Positions 34,422-47,700 of a stretch of 64,000 nucleotides of DNA are shown piece after piece. Position 1 is the first letter of the stretch, and each line of letters starts with the position of its first letter. This stretch comes from Uranotaenia lowii (taxonomy: Eukaryota > Arthropoda > Insecta > Diptera > Culicidae): the NCBI RefSeq assembly GCF_029784155.1, contig NC_073691.1:49210490-49274489 (forward strand). The letters run 5' to 3'. Both the position numbers and the translations under genes were made by a program. The notes under the pieces are model-generated. The model searched no databases and had not been told where the DNA came from. It was given only the letters and a program-made list of their open reading frames with translations.

Positions 34422-35451
34422 AACTTTCTCGGTGTCCAGAAATCTACATTTGCGAAGTTCCTGTGTGAAATCTATGATTAGTGCAAAAGAAATTAGGAAT
34501 AAGCATTTATTTCCAGTTGTCGAGTGTGAAGAAAAAAATGTGTAACCGTATCATGTTGTTGCAAATTTGCAACAATTAATATTTTTGCTAAATAACCGAA
34601 ATATGTGAAAATAATATTTTTTCATTATTTTTCCCTTCATGTATTCATCATTGCGCACTATTGAGAATTTTTTCGAGAAAAAATAAAAAATCATGAAATG
34701 AAGGGTTAAACATATTTGTGCACTTTTTGGCAAACTTAAGAATATCTCTTAAGTTTGCCAAAAAGTCGGGTCTTTCTTTCAAACTTAAGAAGATTTTGAT
34801 CGCAATTTATTTTAATTCAATCAACAACTTTTCAAAAGACTTCGTATAGTTTTGTCATCTGGGGAAAAAGTTTAATTATCTTCTTGTCAATTTTTCCCAA
34901 TTTTTAACGATGTATGCCAATTTGAATCTTTTATATATTTTAGGCATAAATCGAATTGTGTCAAATTCTACAACAAAGTTCATAAATGAGATAAAATCTT
35001 CAATATCAAATACTCAAAGACTTTTCTGAATGATGTTACAAATAGTTGTAATCTTATCTGAACATGTGATTGAATATAGAACAATAAACAGATTCAAAAT
35101 CTGGGTTCAGTTTTCACGTAGGTAGGTTAATTTATTTTTTAGTTATCAAGGATTGATTTTCCTTAACACTGATAAATTGTAAATTTTTCACAAGTTATAT
35201 CACAACATTTAGTTGTGATAGATACTTTCTGACAAATGATTTATATTCAAGATTCTGTTCCCCTTTGAAAGTGTCAAATATTGTACAATTTTAAAAATTT
35301 AAGATTTTTTTTATTGGAATTTTAATCCTTTAACCAGTGACAGAAACCATTTTGTAAAATTACATCAAATCAAATCATGGAGATTCCTCGGACTTTCATT
35401 TCGAATGAAGTTGATGAAGATTCATGTTTTTTTTCTCCAAATTACATGAAC
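34422..35451. other. AT-rich non-coding stretch
   Basis: No gene. AGTTTGCCAAAAAGT and its reverse neighbourhood at 34722-34766 form an imperfect inverted repeat around AACTTAAGAATATCTCTTAA. Confidence 0.4.
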
Positions 35452-35453
35452 TA

Positions 35454-35912
35454 AGGTTGCCAGATTGCCCGGTTTTATCCGGGTTTGCCCGGATATTTAA
35501 ATCAAAAAATAGGAACAGTCCGGCTCGGCCCGGTTGCTTGGGTTTTATTGATAAATGCCCGGTTTTTAACCCAGATTTATTCACTTTATTTGGAAAATCA
35601 AATTAAAAATCATATAGCTAGTGTTATGGGAAATTTTTTTGAGCAAGTTTTATAAAAATAATCATGGTAGGTTTATCGGAAGCTTTAAATACGATTTAAA
35701 ATCTGTCAATAAGTTTTGATAGAGTTTTTTTCCAATTTTTTTTTCTTGATTTTTGTTGAGTAATTTTTAGGTTTTGACGAAATATGCCCGGATATTGCCC
35801 AAATTTTGGGTCGTCGATTTTGAAATTAAATGCCTGGATATTGCCAGGCTTTTGTATGAAATTGCCCAGATTTGTCGGGCCAGGATACGTGCTGAAAAAA
35901 TTCTGGCATCCT
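35454..35912 (-). mobile_element. MITE of the AGGTTGCCAG family, inverted copy
   Basis: 459 bp between TA at 35452-35453 and 35913-35914. Ends are AGGTTGCCAG and CTGGCATCCT. It aligns in reverse with 28461-28942, including the CCCGGTTTTATCCGGG and GCACGTATCCTGGC-type blocks. Non-coding. Confidence 0.85.
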
Positions 35913-35914
35913 TA

Positions 35915-37140
35915 ATATAAACCAAGAAAAAAAAAACAATTCTGAAAATATGGCTACACGGGCAATAAAAAGGCGGCCGCGGGCAAAATGTAGCCCGTGG
36001 TCCATGATTTGACCACCCATGGTATAGAGTTTAATGACTTTTTCTATGAAAGAAGTAATAACTGGTTTTAAGCTTGTCAAGCAGATTGCTTTCAGAAGTT
36101 ATTTGGCAAGTTTTAGTTTGTAGTCTTTTTATACAATAGATAAAACTGTATCACGTAGAAGACAGTTTAAAATTCTGTATTCGTTGAGATCACTTTGCAT
36201 AATTCATTTTCCAGCAACGCATCTGCCTTTTTTCAAGCATGATTAATTGAAACAATCAACCATTAGTCGCGATTTTGGCAGAAACCTGCCAGCAGCTTCA
36301 GCATCGGGAATGGGGGAAAACAAATTCTAATCACACTTAACCTGCTGGAATCCAAATCACCTTGCCCGCAAAAGGCTGTGGGAAAAAATACCCTGGAGAA
36401 GATCCCTAACTATTCGCCATTCGTCAGGACAATCAAAATTGATGACTTTTCCAGCGATCTGCATCAGGTTATGTTAATGATTGATCCCGAAGGGATGCTG
36501 CCCGAGTTGGTCCTTAGGGAGGAAGATGATACCATAAAAAGGAAGAAGAACACATTCGTTAATATTCAAATGCACACACTTGTTTGTCACCTTGCAAGGG
36601 CACGAAGGAAAAAAGAAGTATGATTAAGAATTCTTAACCAAATTGAGCAGGTTTCTTTCCCGGGGTGACGTTTTGCCAAACAAATGAGAACAACCACCGC
36701 CATTTATTCGGAGGGAAAAGTTCTAGCCAACAACGGAATGCAAGGGCTGCTCTTTCAGAAAAATTATTCACCAACTCTTGAAATAGCTCAAGCCAACAAA
36801 CAACAGCCAGAGTTGGTCGGAGGAACCAGTTTGCATCATTCAAATCATGATCCGAATTGATGATCGTGATTCATCATCTGCAAATGGTCTCTGCGAGATG
36901 CGGGCCCACTAGGGCGTGTTGACTCTTATGTCGACTTTTATTTCTTATGTAAAACAGAGAACATAGAAAACATTAAAATGTAAAAATATTCTTGACTTAT
37001 GAAAAATGACAGAAAATTAACAATTTTTTTTAATATACTTTCCACACTAATTTTAACTTTTTTTAAAGTTTTTTTTTGCTGTACGAAAAAAATTACAATA
37101 AATTGCATGACATCAGGGGCTTAAAAACTTGATCTGAAAC
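35915..37140. other. Non-coding stretch, no gene recognised
   Basis: Includes a short palindromic area, GCGGCCGCGGGC, near 35972 and a less AT-rich part at 36220-36910. Short frames without family resemblance. Confidence 0.4.
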
Positions 37141-37643
37141 AGTTTCAGATTTCAGATTTCTGATTTCAGACTTCAGATTTCAGATTTCAGATTTCAGATT
37201 TCAGATTTCAAATTTCAGATTTCAGATTTCAGATTTCAGATTTCAGATTTCAGATTTCAGATTCCAGATTTCAGATTTCAGAATTCAGAATTCAGAATTC
37301 AGATTTCAAATTTCAGATTTCAGATTTCAGATTTCAGATTTCAGATTTCAGATTTCAGATTTCAGATTTCAGATTTCAGATTTCAGATTTCAGATTTCAG
37401 ATTTCAGATTTCAGATTTCAGATTTCAGATTTCAGATTTCAGATTTCAGATTTCAGATTTCAGATTTCAGATTTCAGATTTCAGATTTCAGATTTCAGAT
37501 TTCAGATTTCAGATTTCAGATTTCAGATTTCAGATTTCAGATTTCAGATTTCAGATTTCAGATTTCAGATTTCAGATTTCAGATTTCAGATTTCAGATTT
37601 CAGATTTCAGATTTCAGATTTCAGATTTCAGATTTCAGACTTC
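37141..37643. repeat. (TTTCAGA)n heptanucleotide satellite, left part
   Basis: About 70 tandem copies of the 7-mer TTTCAGA, nearly perfect apart from a few variants (ACTTCAG, AATTCAG, TTCCAG) near 37165-37310. It continues at 37949 after an inserted foldback. It is not a known insect telomere motif (TTAGG). Confidence 0.95.
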
Positions 37644-37948
37644 TTTATGAATGGAACGACTGTTTTGGTTGATTTTTTTAGGAATTTTTAACGGCTATCA
37701 GTCTCGGATTTTTAAGTAAAAACGACTGTTTTTTACTCCAACGTTTCGATCCTTATTGGATCTTCATCAGGGGCGATAAAGTGTCGTTTTCTTGTTAAGT
37801 TTGATAAGCCGATTAAAACTTAACAAGAAAACGACACTTTATCGCCCCTGATGAAGATCCAATAAGGATCGAAACGTTGGAGTAAAAAACAGTCGTTTTT
37901 ACTTAAAAATCCGAGACTGATAGCCGTTAAAAATTCCTAAAAAAAAAA
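37644..37948. mobile_element. Foldback insertion with 130-bp arms
   Basis: The arms 37673-37802 and 37816-37945 are reverse complements as far as I can read, separated by a 13-base loop. The insertion is bounded by the direct repeat GATTTCAGACTTC at 37631-37643 and 37949-37961, though this also resembles array sequence. A 29-bp unique piece precedes the left arm and an A-run ends the right. Each arm contains CTGATGA, a small stem GATCC/GGATC and GAAAC, in that order on opposite strands. This resembles the conserved core of hammerhead ribozymes, which are known in Penelope-like retroelements. No long coding frame. The type is uncertain. Confidence 0.8.
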
Positions 37949-38032
37949 GATTTCAGACTTCAGATTTCAGATTTCAGATCTCAGCTGTCAGATTTCAGAT
38001 TTCAGATTTCAAATTTCAGATTTCAGATTTCA
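37949..38032. repeat. (TTTCAGA)n heptanucleotide satellite, right part
   Basis: About 11 copies of the same 7-mer, with variants TCTCAG and CTGTCAG, continuing the array left of the foldback. Confidence 0.93.
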
Positions 38033-40270
38033 ACACGTCCCGTCGTTGCAACATCGGCACGACAAACTCAGCTAAATTAAATTGAAATTTTATTTCACTT
38101 CCCTAGATTATGCACCATTTTTCCAGACCATCGCTCCGATGACGCGAGAAATATTGCACCTCCCCAAGACGACGGTGATGCAAACTTGCCGGATTTGGTC
38201 GGGAAAAGGGGTGATTTTTTTTTTCTCACACCAAGCGTTTTCCATCAACAAACGGTGGCTTCATCCTTCATGAGACGAGGAACGGGGAGAGGAAGAATAC
38301 CTGCACATCGTTTTATGCTGGGATATGATTATGATACGGTGATTGATGCAAACGGATCTTCCTCCGGTTAGTTGATTTTTTTTCTTTCAAGGTGCGCTTT
38401 CTGAGGTGTTTCCGAATTCCGCCAGAAGGCACAGCAGGACACCACAGGTGTGATCCGAAAAACGGCTCTACGGGGCGACGCGGTTTAGAGTTTGAACCCG
38501 TCTAAACCAGAATGGTGGCAGAAGCACTTTGCATAATTTTGCTATTTTGGGTTTTGCGCTTTTCTTGTCACCGTCTCTTGGACCGTCTGAAGGGTTGAGT
38601 TATTTTGAAGGTTCCTCCTCGGGATGAGTTCAGGTGAATGTGTCAGAGACTAATGAGTTTGGTATTAATTTTTATTGCTGTCAATATTTATTTTTGCGAC
38701 ATTGTTCGATGTTGGGAAAAAATTCGGAACGGTAGCGATCGTGAGAATCAGTACCTCTTTTTTCAGGGGAAGATTTTTCTATGAACATAATTTTTATGTA
38801 AATTTTACAACTCGGTTTCTTAAGTGACGACACAGAGAATTGAAAAAAAACTTCGAAAGATAGAATTTTGCAAAAAAAATAGTAACAATACTTAAAACGC
38901 ATAATAAAATGGAAAATTGATTTCTAAAAATATTTCCTATTCACGACCATCACAAGAACTTGAAAATACAATCAATTTTTACTGATGATATTCAAAATTA
39001 ATGAGAATTAAAATCAAATTTGAAACTCAGTGATAAAAAAAAATTCTTAATTATAATCTTTATTCTGAACAAGAATTTTTAAGTCAATATTTTCGAAACA
39101 ACAAAAACCGAATACGAATCAAAATTTAGAATAAAACCAGAATTTAAACCCTCGAACATAAAAATCATAAAATATTCAAAAAATATAAAACCAGATTAAA
39201 ACAAAATAAATTCCAGATCAGGTCAGAAATGAACCATGGTTGAAATAATATTCAAACAAAATTTGAAATGTGAATTTTCGATAAGGAAAAAAAATCTATT
39301 TAAACTTAAGAGAAATTATTCATAACACATAGATAATGATTAAATTTAATCTGATAAAAATGAAAATATCAGCAAGTGATCAAAGTCAGAGATGAATTCC
39401 TGAGATGAATGACTTGAAAAGTTCATGTTTGATAGAAGTTCCCCGCAATAATAAGTTTTTATATTCAAAAGACATGTCTGACAATATACAGGTTTAGAGA
39501 TGGGTGATTTCTTGAATGAGCAATCACGAAACTGACAAAAATTTAAAGAATACCAAGTGATGTTGCAAATTTTGACAGAACAAAGCATTAACAAAATCAG
39601 TATTTGGAAACTATTTTTGAAAACTGTAATGCCTGTTTGCCAACTAAAATATCTTAAATTCTATTTAGGTACTGATAAATTCTATTATTTCAAAGAACTG
39701 AAAATATTTACTAAATAAATAACAACCTTATTTGTATTTTTTGTTATTTTTTTAAGTTTTGTCAGAAAAACAGAGATTTTTTTAAATAATTTTTACCTAT
39801 TTTGAAAAGTTTTAGGCAATCAAAATTTGTTCGTAAATTCTTTGCTCATACCAGATTGTGAACTTTGTGGCCATGTTTTATTTTCCTGAACTCTTTTGAA
39901 TCTGGAGTTGAGCATTTAGTAGAACAAGAAAAACATTATAAAATTGAGGTTTCCTGAATATTTCATATCAGCATTAAATTTATAATGATATAAACGACTT
40001 TTTCATAAGTTAGTTTTCAATTAATAGATGAACTTATTAAGATAGTCATTTTAATAAACAACAATTTGAATGACGAGGTAGGGTTTTTGTGTGTCAGGAT
40101 TTTAGTTTCAATACAAAATGCTTATTAAACTGTCGATCGAAATTGATAATTGAAAATAAGTTTTAATTCTTGAACGTCATGTTGTGTCGTAGATGTATAA
40201 GGTCTAGAGTGATTTAGTAGTATATTCCGGAGGCGAGCCAATTTTCTGACATGTTTATTAGCACTTATTA
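38033..40270. other. Non-coding stretch, no gene recognised
   Basis: 38040-38650 is less AT-rich, then AT-rich sequence follows. Short frames only, no recognised motif. Confidence 0.4.
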
Positions 40271-40274
40271 TTAA

Positions 40275-40491
40275 CACGTTCGTCGCCACGTCACCCATAT
40301 TCGGCAGACGGGTGTTTTTCCTGGGGGGCCCCGTCACATCAAAAAGCAGGTGACGCTCTCTTACTTGAGTTTACCGCTCAGCTTCGCCACACGTTTCAAA
40401 TATGGGAGTTCTCCCTCTTTGCTTTCTCTCTCTGAAAATTTCTTTGGGCCCGGCTAGCAAAACTACCAAAAAGAGCGTGGCGACGAACGTG
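40275..40491 (+). mobile_element. TTAA-flanked MITE, piggyBac-like, best copy
   Basis: 217 bp between TTAA at 40271-40274 and 40492-40495. It has a perfect 16-bp terminal inverted repeat, CACGTTCGTCGCCACG. Non-coding. TTAA target duplication is the hallmark of piggyBac-superfamily transposition, so a piggyBac transposase elsewhere in the genome is the likely mover. Related copies lie at 14605-14790 and, degenerate, at about 60213-60340. Confidence 0.9.
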
Positions 40492-40495
40492 TTAA

Positions 40496-41401
40496 GCACC
40501 CGTTGGAATCAAATAGTTCCACATTTCTACTGTAAATTCATTTCTTGAACAGATAATTTTACTTTAAAAAAAATCTCCATGGGGAGATTAATTCGACTTC
40601 TTATAGTTATTCCTTCCACTCAATACCGATATTGTAGGAATTTTATGTGATTTTCAATGTATAAAATCATTTTAATGTTCACAAGAAGCCGCCATTTTAG
40701 ATTTCATGATGGCGTCGGAAAGGAAAAAAAGAATTTAAAAAAAAATTAGGTTAGCTCTTTCACCCAGTACCCATAAAGTGGGGGTTCAGTTCGATTTTTT
40801 TTTGTCATTCACAGCATTTAAAGTTAAGCGAATGCTGCTATCTTGGATTTTAAGATGACGTGAGACAGCGAAATTCATCTTTTACTTGTTGATCTCTTTC
40901 ACCTACCCATATTGTTTTATGCAATTTACAGTCATATACAGTATTCTCGACTTCGACTCGTTTAGCCTTTTTACCTAATGACCATATTGTGAAGGTTTCA
41001 TGAATTTTTGAGTAATTTGCAGCTTTGAAAATAAAAGCGAAAGCCTCCATCTTGGATTAATGATGGTGCCAAACAACATTTTTTTTCTACCATTTGGGCC
41101 TTTTCACTCAATACTCATATTGTCGAGATATTCATATCGCATCCGGTGATTTTTAGCTTTCAAAGATTTTTATTTTTCTGATTTAAACTCAAAACCAATA
41201 CACATAACTTATCGAAAAATGGGAATTCCAATTCAAATATGCGCAATCTAACTTGAGCGTGTTCTGTTTTGACTTCTTGATCGAAAACGGTCACTAAGTT
41301 TTATGACAATTTTATAATCAAGCACTGCTATTATAAAATATGCAAAAGGAAGCTTGGAGTAACCCTCTTATTTAGCTTGTGATTTATTTTAGTTTTAACC
41401 A
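40496..41401. other. AT-rich non-coding stretch with loose repeats
   Basis: The pattern TTTCACC-AATACCCATATTGT followed by GCCATCTTGGATTTTATGATG-like text recurs about three times between 40610 and 41130. It is a degenerate repeat of about 150-200 bp. No gene. Confidence 0.45.
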
Positions 41402-41764
41402 GGGATGATAACTGTCCGAATGTCATTTGACGTTTTTGCGAAGCCTTGAGCGTCATTCATCAGTAAGAAAACGACCGTCGCAGTCATGTCCTTTTTGGAT
41501 TTTGTGAATGTCATCGCTAAGAAATTTCTTAGAGAAAATGTCAAATAACATTTGTGATGAATGTCACAACTTGCGTCAAGATTGTGATAGTCATGGATAA
41601 AAAAGATAAGCTAAGCAGATGAAAGTCGGTCGTTGCTTCGATGACATTCATATTGGCAAATGTTATGGCGACATTTAACATTTTGAATGTCACAGAATCA
41701 TAATCGTACAATCAATGAAATGTTATAAAAAACGAATGTCGTGACAGTTAAAACGATTCCTTGC
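41402..41764. mobile_element. Candidate MITE with subterminal GAATGTCA repeats
   Basis: The left end AGGGATGATAACTGTC and the right end (inward) AAGGAATCGTTTTAACTGTC are imperfect inverted repeats. The interior has many GAATGTCA/TGACATTC words in both orientations. There is no coding frame. Boundaries and target duplication are not certain. Confidence 0.45.
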
Positions 41765-44154
41765 TAGTTTTATTCTGGAGAATTTTGAAAGTGAGATATT
41801 CCCCGTCTAGACTGGACAATCTGACCTGTTCTGGAATTCCATCAGATTTTAACTTGCGATACATGAATAGAAAGCTCTTGGCCTGCAAATGATGAGATAT
41901 GATAGGAAAAGTGGTTCAGAGCCATCTGGTCCTGGCCAAAAATCACGTGGAAAACTTAGATTGGGTTAGAGTTTTGCATATTTCCACACATTTTTACGGA
42001 GAGGGGGTGAGGGTTTGAGTCACGTCCACGTGGACATACTCGTACGGAAAATAAACAGGAAAATTTGTTTCATTCAAATTCAAAAATCGTTACATTTCTC
42101 CTAAAATTTTTTGTTTTGTTTTGGTTATTGTCGTTTTACCATCTTTATGGCTCTAAAAAATAAGTGAATTTAAAAAAAAATACATTGAAAATATAAAAAA
42201 AAAACCAAAGCACCTTAAAGTATAGATTGTATCCTCTAAATTTTAAGGCAAAATCAATGCTCTGGACTAGAATTTTCAAACGTTCTCTTGAAAGAGTACG
42301 AGTTCTCTTTGTCGATTGAGAAATGCGCGTACTCTTCTTTCTCAGAAATTTTTCTAGGTATACTCTTTTTTTTAAAGACACTATAATAAAAAAGTACTTA
42401 TTTCTAACAATTTATGCAGTTTGTTTTCCACATCTTATACAAGAATCACCGAAGAAATACAACTTACAACAATTTTCTTAAATATCCTTTTTTCATGAAG
42501 GCATCTTTGATTGTTTATATGAAAGTAAATATGCGCGTTGTAATTAGCCTCTTTTCGTAATGCTGTATTTTATCATGTTTTGTGAGGTTTATCAACTTAA
42601 CACCAAACATTACTATCCCTTCGAATAAACCAGCTAAGAATTTTCAACCCCTGACTTTTCACTTTTCAATAGTAGAAGAATATTCTAAGGAAAATTTTTA
42701 AACATCTTGTAAGTTACATATCTTCTAAAAAATTGGCATTAATTGAATGACTTTAAATATCTCGGTTTTTGATTACATAACGTTCCTCTTAAGTCTTTTG
42801 GGGAAAAAATCTAGATGTACTCTTTTTGGTGCTGCAGGATATGATAACCCTACTCCCCAGATAACCAGAAATCGTAAAGTAGTGTTCATTGTAGATTGTA
42901 GAAGCATTCAGTTTAGATTGGAATTGTATAAACCTCATTTTGTAGCTAAACCAAGTTATATTTTATCGTTTATTGCTTGTATAGTTCATTGTATTCGATA
43001 GCATTTTGTTAGTCGTATAGAAAGATCAATAGAGTTGATTTGAATCGCAGTAGAATTATGTAGAGCTCAATATTTAACCCCACTGTACAATTAAGCACTC
43101 TTTCATGCTTGCGATCTATGACGACAGAACATTGTATAATGAAATTTAAACAATCTATTCGTACTTGTCATTCAAAGTCGCTTATCGAGAAAAACTAAAT
43201 CAGTAAATAATTGTTAATAATGCAATCCCTATGCTAAGTAATATCGCAATCATCTTATGACAAAAATTGCAAAAATTAGAAATCCTTGACGAATTTTGTT
43301 TCAAAAATTAGAGCAGTTTTAATTAAGAAAAAATTATAAAAATGAAAAATTGGCACATACAGTACAACACAGGCGACGCTTCAAAAAATCCGGTTCTGTG
43401 AAAAACGATTCTATAAAATATTATGCTGCTTCTAATACATCTATGTATCGCAGATTGTCGAATCATTTAACAGTTCAGTAAAAAGCTAGCTAAGATCGCA
43501 CAGCGATTGTAATAGAATCGTCTATGAGATAGGTTAAAGTTTGAAGTCCGAAATGATGCAATCACTGGTATTTTATACGATCGACTGATTTTTAAACGGA
43601 ACTCTCAACTGTACACGAACAAATTAGCTTATTTGTATCAAATGGCGCCGAGGAAGCATTGAAGGACAGGGGTCGGAACGTTTTGAGTTAATATTCAAAA
43701 TGTTAAGGTCGCATGAAATCCATTATCAAGGAATATTTGGCAATGGAAAGTTTCTCATGAGGATTTTTCTTTGTAGTTCAAAATATCTTAAAAACCGAAA
43801 AAATCGGGACAAAATATGATATTAAAACTTTACTTCAAGAATAAAAAGCTAAGATGAATCTGAAATTCAAATATAAATTAGAATTTCCATTTCTGTATTT
43901 TTTCTTTTGTTTACAGTTGGTTTACTGACATTTTTAACTCTTTACTAAGTGATGTCTAACTCATTCAATAATCCATTGCAGTACTATTCTCACTTGCGTT
44001 TACAAGGAGTTCATAATTAGATTGAAAAAAAAAAACAATTGAGTTTTTGAATCACCGTAAAGATTTTCACAATTTATCTCTCCCTCGATTTTACATCATT
44101 CAAATATAAATTATGAATCTTCAAACTAACCTATATTAACACTAAACATACCGA
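41765..44154. other. AT-rich non-coding stretch
   Basis: Short frames only; no RNA gene, transposon terminus or satellite seen. Confidence 0.4.
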
Positions 44155-44700
44155 AACTTTGTATATACCTATTCATACCGCGAGCGGTCAAATGACGGCA
44201 AACACCATTTTCGATAAAACTCTCATGTTTCTTAACCGATTTCTACAAAATTTATAGTTTTGAAAAGCTTATAACGTGACTCAAATATGCTTCTCAGACA
44301 ATTTTCAGCTTCAATAAACTTTTTTAAAGCTATTTAAAGTCCGAGATTTTTTTTATAAATAAAAACAAGCTTCAGGAAAAAGGCTGTCAATCAGTTATTT
44401 AGTACTCGAAAAGAAAAATCACTTTGTGCCAGAAAAAGCTGAAGTTAGAAGCTTTATGTTGCACTCATGGAATTTTTTATTTTTATTTTTTTTCAAATCA
44501 TGGCCACAAAAAATATAAAAAAGTTGTGTAAAACCCGTACTTTTCAATCAATCAACCGCCAAAGCTGAGCCTGTTACAGTAGAAAAAAAAATTAAAAAGT
44601 GAATTGGAAAGTTGACGTAATTTTTCACATTTTGGCATCTTTAGATTTTCAAAATACGAAATGCATAGTTTATGACAGCTTTTCAAATGTAGCTGGTTTT
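44155..44700 (+). repeat. Unclassified dispersed repeat, most complete copy
   Basis: Blocks ATACCTATTCATACCGCGAG, CGGTCAAATGACGGCAAACA, TTTCTTAACCGATTTCTACA, AATCATGGCCACAAAAAATA and CACATTTTGGCATCTTTAGA appear again, reversed and interrupted, at 18430-19450. Ends are approximate. No TIRs or frame. Confidence 0.55.
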
Positions 44701-47700
44701 CAAACTTTTTATGAATCTGGATTTTCTGAGACAACCCCTATATCTAAGCTCAGCTTTGCACTGGATTTTGAGTATGTTAACGTGAGGTTAAGGCAATCAA
44801 ACTATATGCAAATGAAAGAAAATTTCATACCGATTTATGTAATTGCTTTGACGGTGCGATGCTTGACTTTTTTAGGCGTACTGGATGCAAATTTGTATAT
44901 TTTATATATTCTCTGTTTGTAACTTTTGTGAACAGTATCAAAAAGCTCTAGAAAAAAGGTTCTTAAATACTTCATAATCAATTTTTCTAAAGGCTCTTAG
45001 TAATTTACCGTGACTTCTGGACGACAAAATTAAAGAATTTTGAAAAAAAAGTAAATTTACTTTTTTTTCAAATCGTTGTTTTTAGTAACAAAATCTGTAT
45101 TGTTTTTTCGGGAATTTGCCACTTAGTGGCATTCTTCCCTGAAATCTGCATCGATGAATGAATGAAAGATAATTCATAGATTCAAAATTATTATTTGTTG
45201 TTAATGTAGGTCAGTTGCTTCATTAGTTATCATTGATCGATTAAACTCTAAACTTATTAGTTTACTGACAAAAAATTAGACAAAAAAAATCGAGTTAAGG
45301 ACGCAAAAATTTACAAAATCAGTTTGCCTCTGTTTTATTTTTTCCCTTGTGGATCAAAACTTTCCCGTTATCAGTCGATTATTTTTGCGGCAACAAGGAA
45401 ATCCATCAAGCTAACATTCGAAAGAGCTTTTTGTGACTTTTAACTTATGCTGCTAGATTTCAAGATCTACACTAATTCTATCGCCGAAACTGCTTTCAGC
45501 TCATCAACATAATAATTTTGTAATTTTAAGTAAAAATCCAGTTTAAGGTTTGATTTTCTACATCTGAAATTTTGACTATTTCATTTGCAATGGATTAATA
45601 CTCTTCACTAAATTAACCCTTCATGACTTCATTCCATGTTTTTTTTTGTTATAAATCAATATCGTTTTAAGAGTTTGGAATTATGAGTAGGTACCTTCCT
45701 ACATAAAGAAAAAAAATGATTTCCACTTTTTTATAATTTATTTTTTGCTATTTCATTTGTTTCAGTACAACTAAAATTGAACATTTTGTATTATAACTAA
45801 AAGCAAATCAATAAAAATTAATTTCCAAAATTCATACTTCAGTGTCTGATTTTGATAATCTTATTTTCAACTAAATTTATATTTAGAGTGTTGATTTTTT
45901 ATTTTGAGAATTTGAAAAATCAAAACCATAATTTTGAACAAGGATTGTGTTTCCAAATTGAAAATAATATTATGAAATTTCCAAATCACTATTAAGTAAA
46001 TTATTCCAATGAAAAATTTAATCACCGTTAATCAGTTTGAAATTTATAGCAAACATTAACTAAAACTTATTTAAAAAGTCAAAACTATTCTTTTTGTTTG
46101 GCCTAGCACTAATATTCAGAAGCTCAACAACAAGTGTATAATTTTCATTTGTAAAATGACATTTATAGCAAGAAATTCTCTAAAGATCTTTAAAAGTGAC
46201 AATTTTAAACTTACAAATATACAAATCATGACAATTTTCTTTTAATAATTTTTTTTTTGCAGTGAATATTGTAGATTTGCTGGTTGTTCTATAAATAATG
46301 AAAAAGTTTGTTAAAAGATTTCATAATTTTTTCTTATTTCATATTTTTTTAAATACATTTGATTTGGTTCAGTGAAAAGTGGGGGAAGGGGAGCAGTGTG
46401 CAGCATATATTGTACTCATTTGAAAGTGTCAAACATCACACCACCCACCCCCGCCACCCTTCCCAACTTTTCGCTTTTTTAAAATGATCGTTTTTTTACC
46501 AAATACTACGTAGTAATCTGGAAAATCGACCCCCAACCCCCAACAGCCAACTCTAGGACCGCCCCTGCTACTGTATGCATTATGAATCCTTGTTATGAGT
46601 TAATTAACCCCCAACAAGGCCGTTTTAAAAATAGGTAGGAAAAAATAGGTTTTAAGTAAAATTATGTATTTGGTGATTGAACATTTGAAGAATACTGTTC
46701 AGTGCATCAATAGCTCATTTTTTATATCATTTTAAACATTCATGAAGTGATCTAGATTAGTTCAGTACAGGAGTGGCAGTTTTTATAATTTATTTCTGTT
46801 GCTCTCAATTAGCCTTATTTTCACAGTTTTCACAATCCGATTGGGAAAAGAAAACAAGTCGCAACATTTGTCGCTACGCCGTTCCGTTGCATCAACAGCA
46901 GTCAGCAGCAGTAGCAATGAAATACCCTTTTTATTTCAGTTGGACGTGTCATTTCCACCGATTTCCACTTCAATTACTAAACAGCAGAACGCGCAACTGA
47001 AAGCAAACTGTTTGAGTTCACAGCCTAATTCAGAAATCAAAACAAGATGTTGATACACTCCCCCTATTTGGTTTGTTCCAGAAGTTTGTGTGTTTCGTTA
47101 AAGAGCGCAAATTTATCTCAAATTAGCATACATAATAGAATCTCGAGAGATCACCCCTTTTTCTGCCTTTGGCAGAACCCACGTTTCGGGTGTACTTAAG
47201 ATCAAAAACAAAATCAACCACTTCAGTGCCAAGTCTGCCCAAATGAAGCAGAACGACGACTACGACGAGCAATGTCGTTGACGGCTCTCGAATTCTGCGC
47301 CCTTGTTTTTCCATCCCATCATGGTTCGTTGATAATTCGAAACGAAAATAAAGTGCATGAAAAGCGAACAGAATTATGAATCGCCCTCATGGAATTTTTG
47401 ACAAATTTCTTGTAACTCTTTTCTTAACAATTCCATTTAAGAAAAGATACTTTCTTGATGAGTTAAAAAAAATTTAAATTTAAGACAATATGAGATTACA
47501 GGACAGTTCTGAAAAAAATAGACCGTTTACACAATTTTGAATGATTCGGTATGATATGTAGGTGATATAATCAATTCAAGAAAATAATAAAAATATAAAA
47601 GCAATTCTTGCAATCCTGTCCCCGTTTGAGGATCCTCAAAATGCCCATCAGTACATCGCACACCTGTAAGTTTGGTTCCCATGAAGCTTTGATCCGAATC

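Noticed and set aside
37141..38032. Telomeric tract
   Set aside because: TTTCAGA is not a known telomere repeat, the array is interstitial and dipterans do not use simple telomerase repeats.
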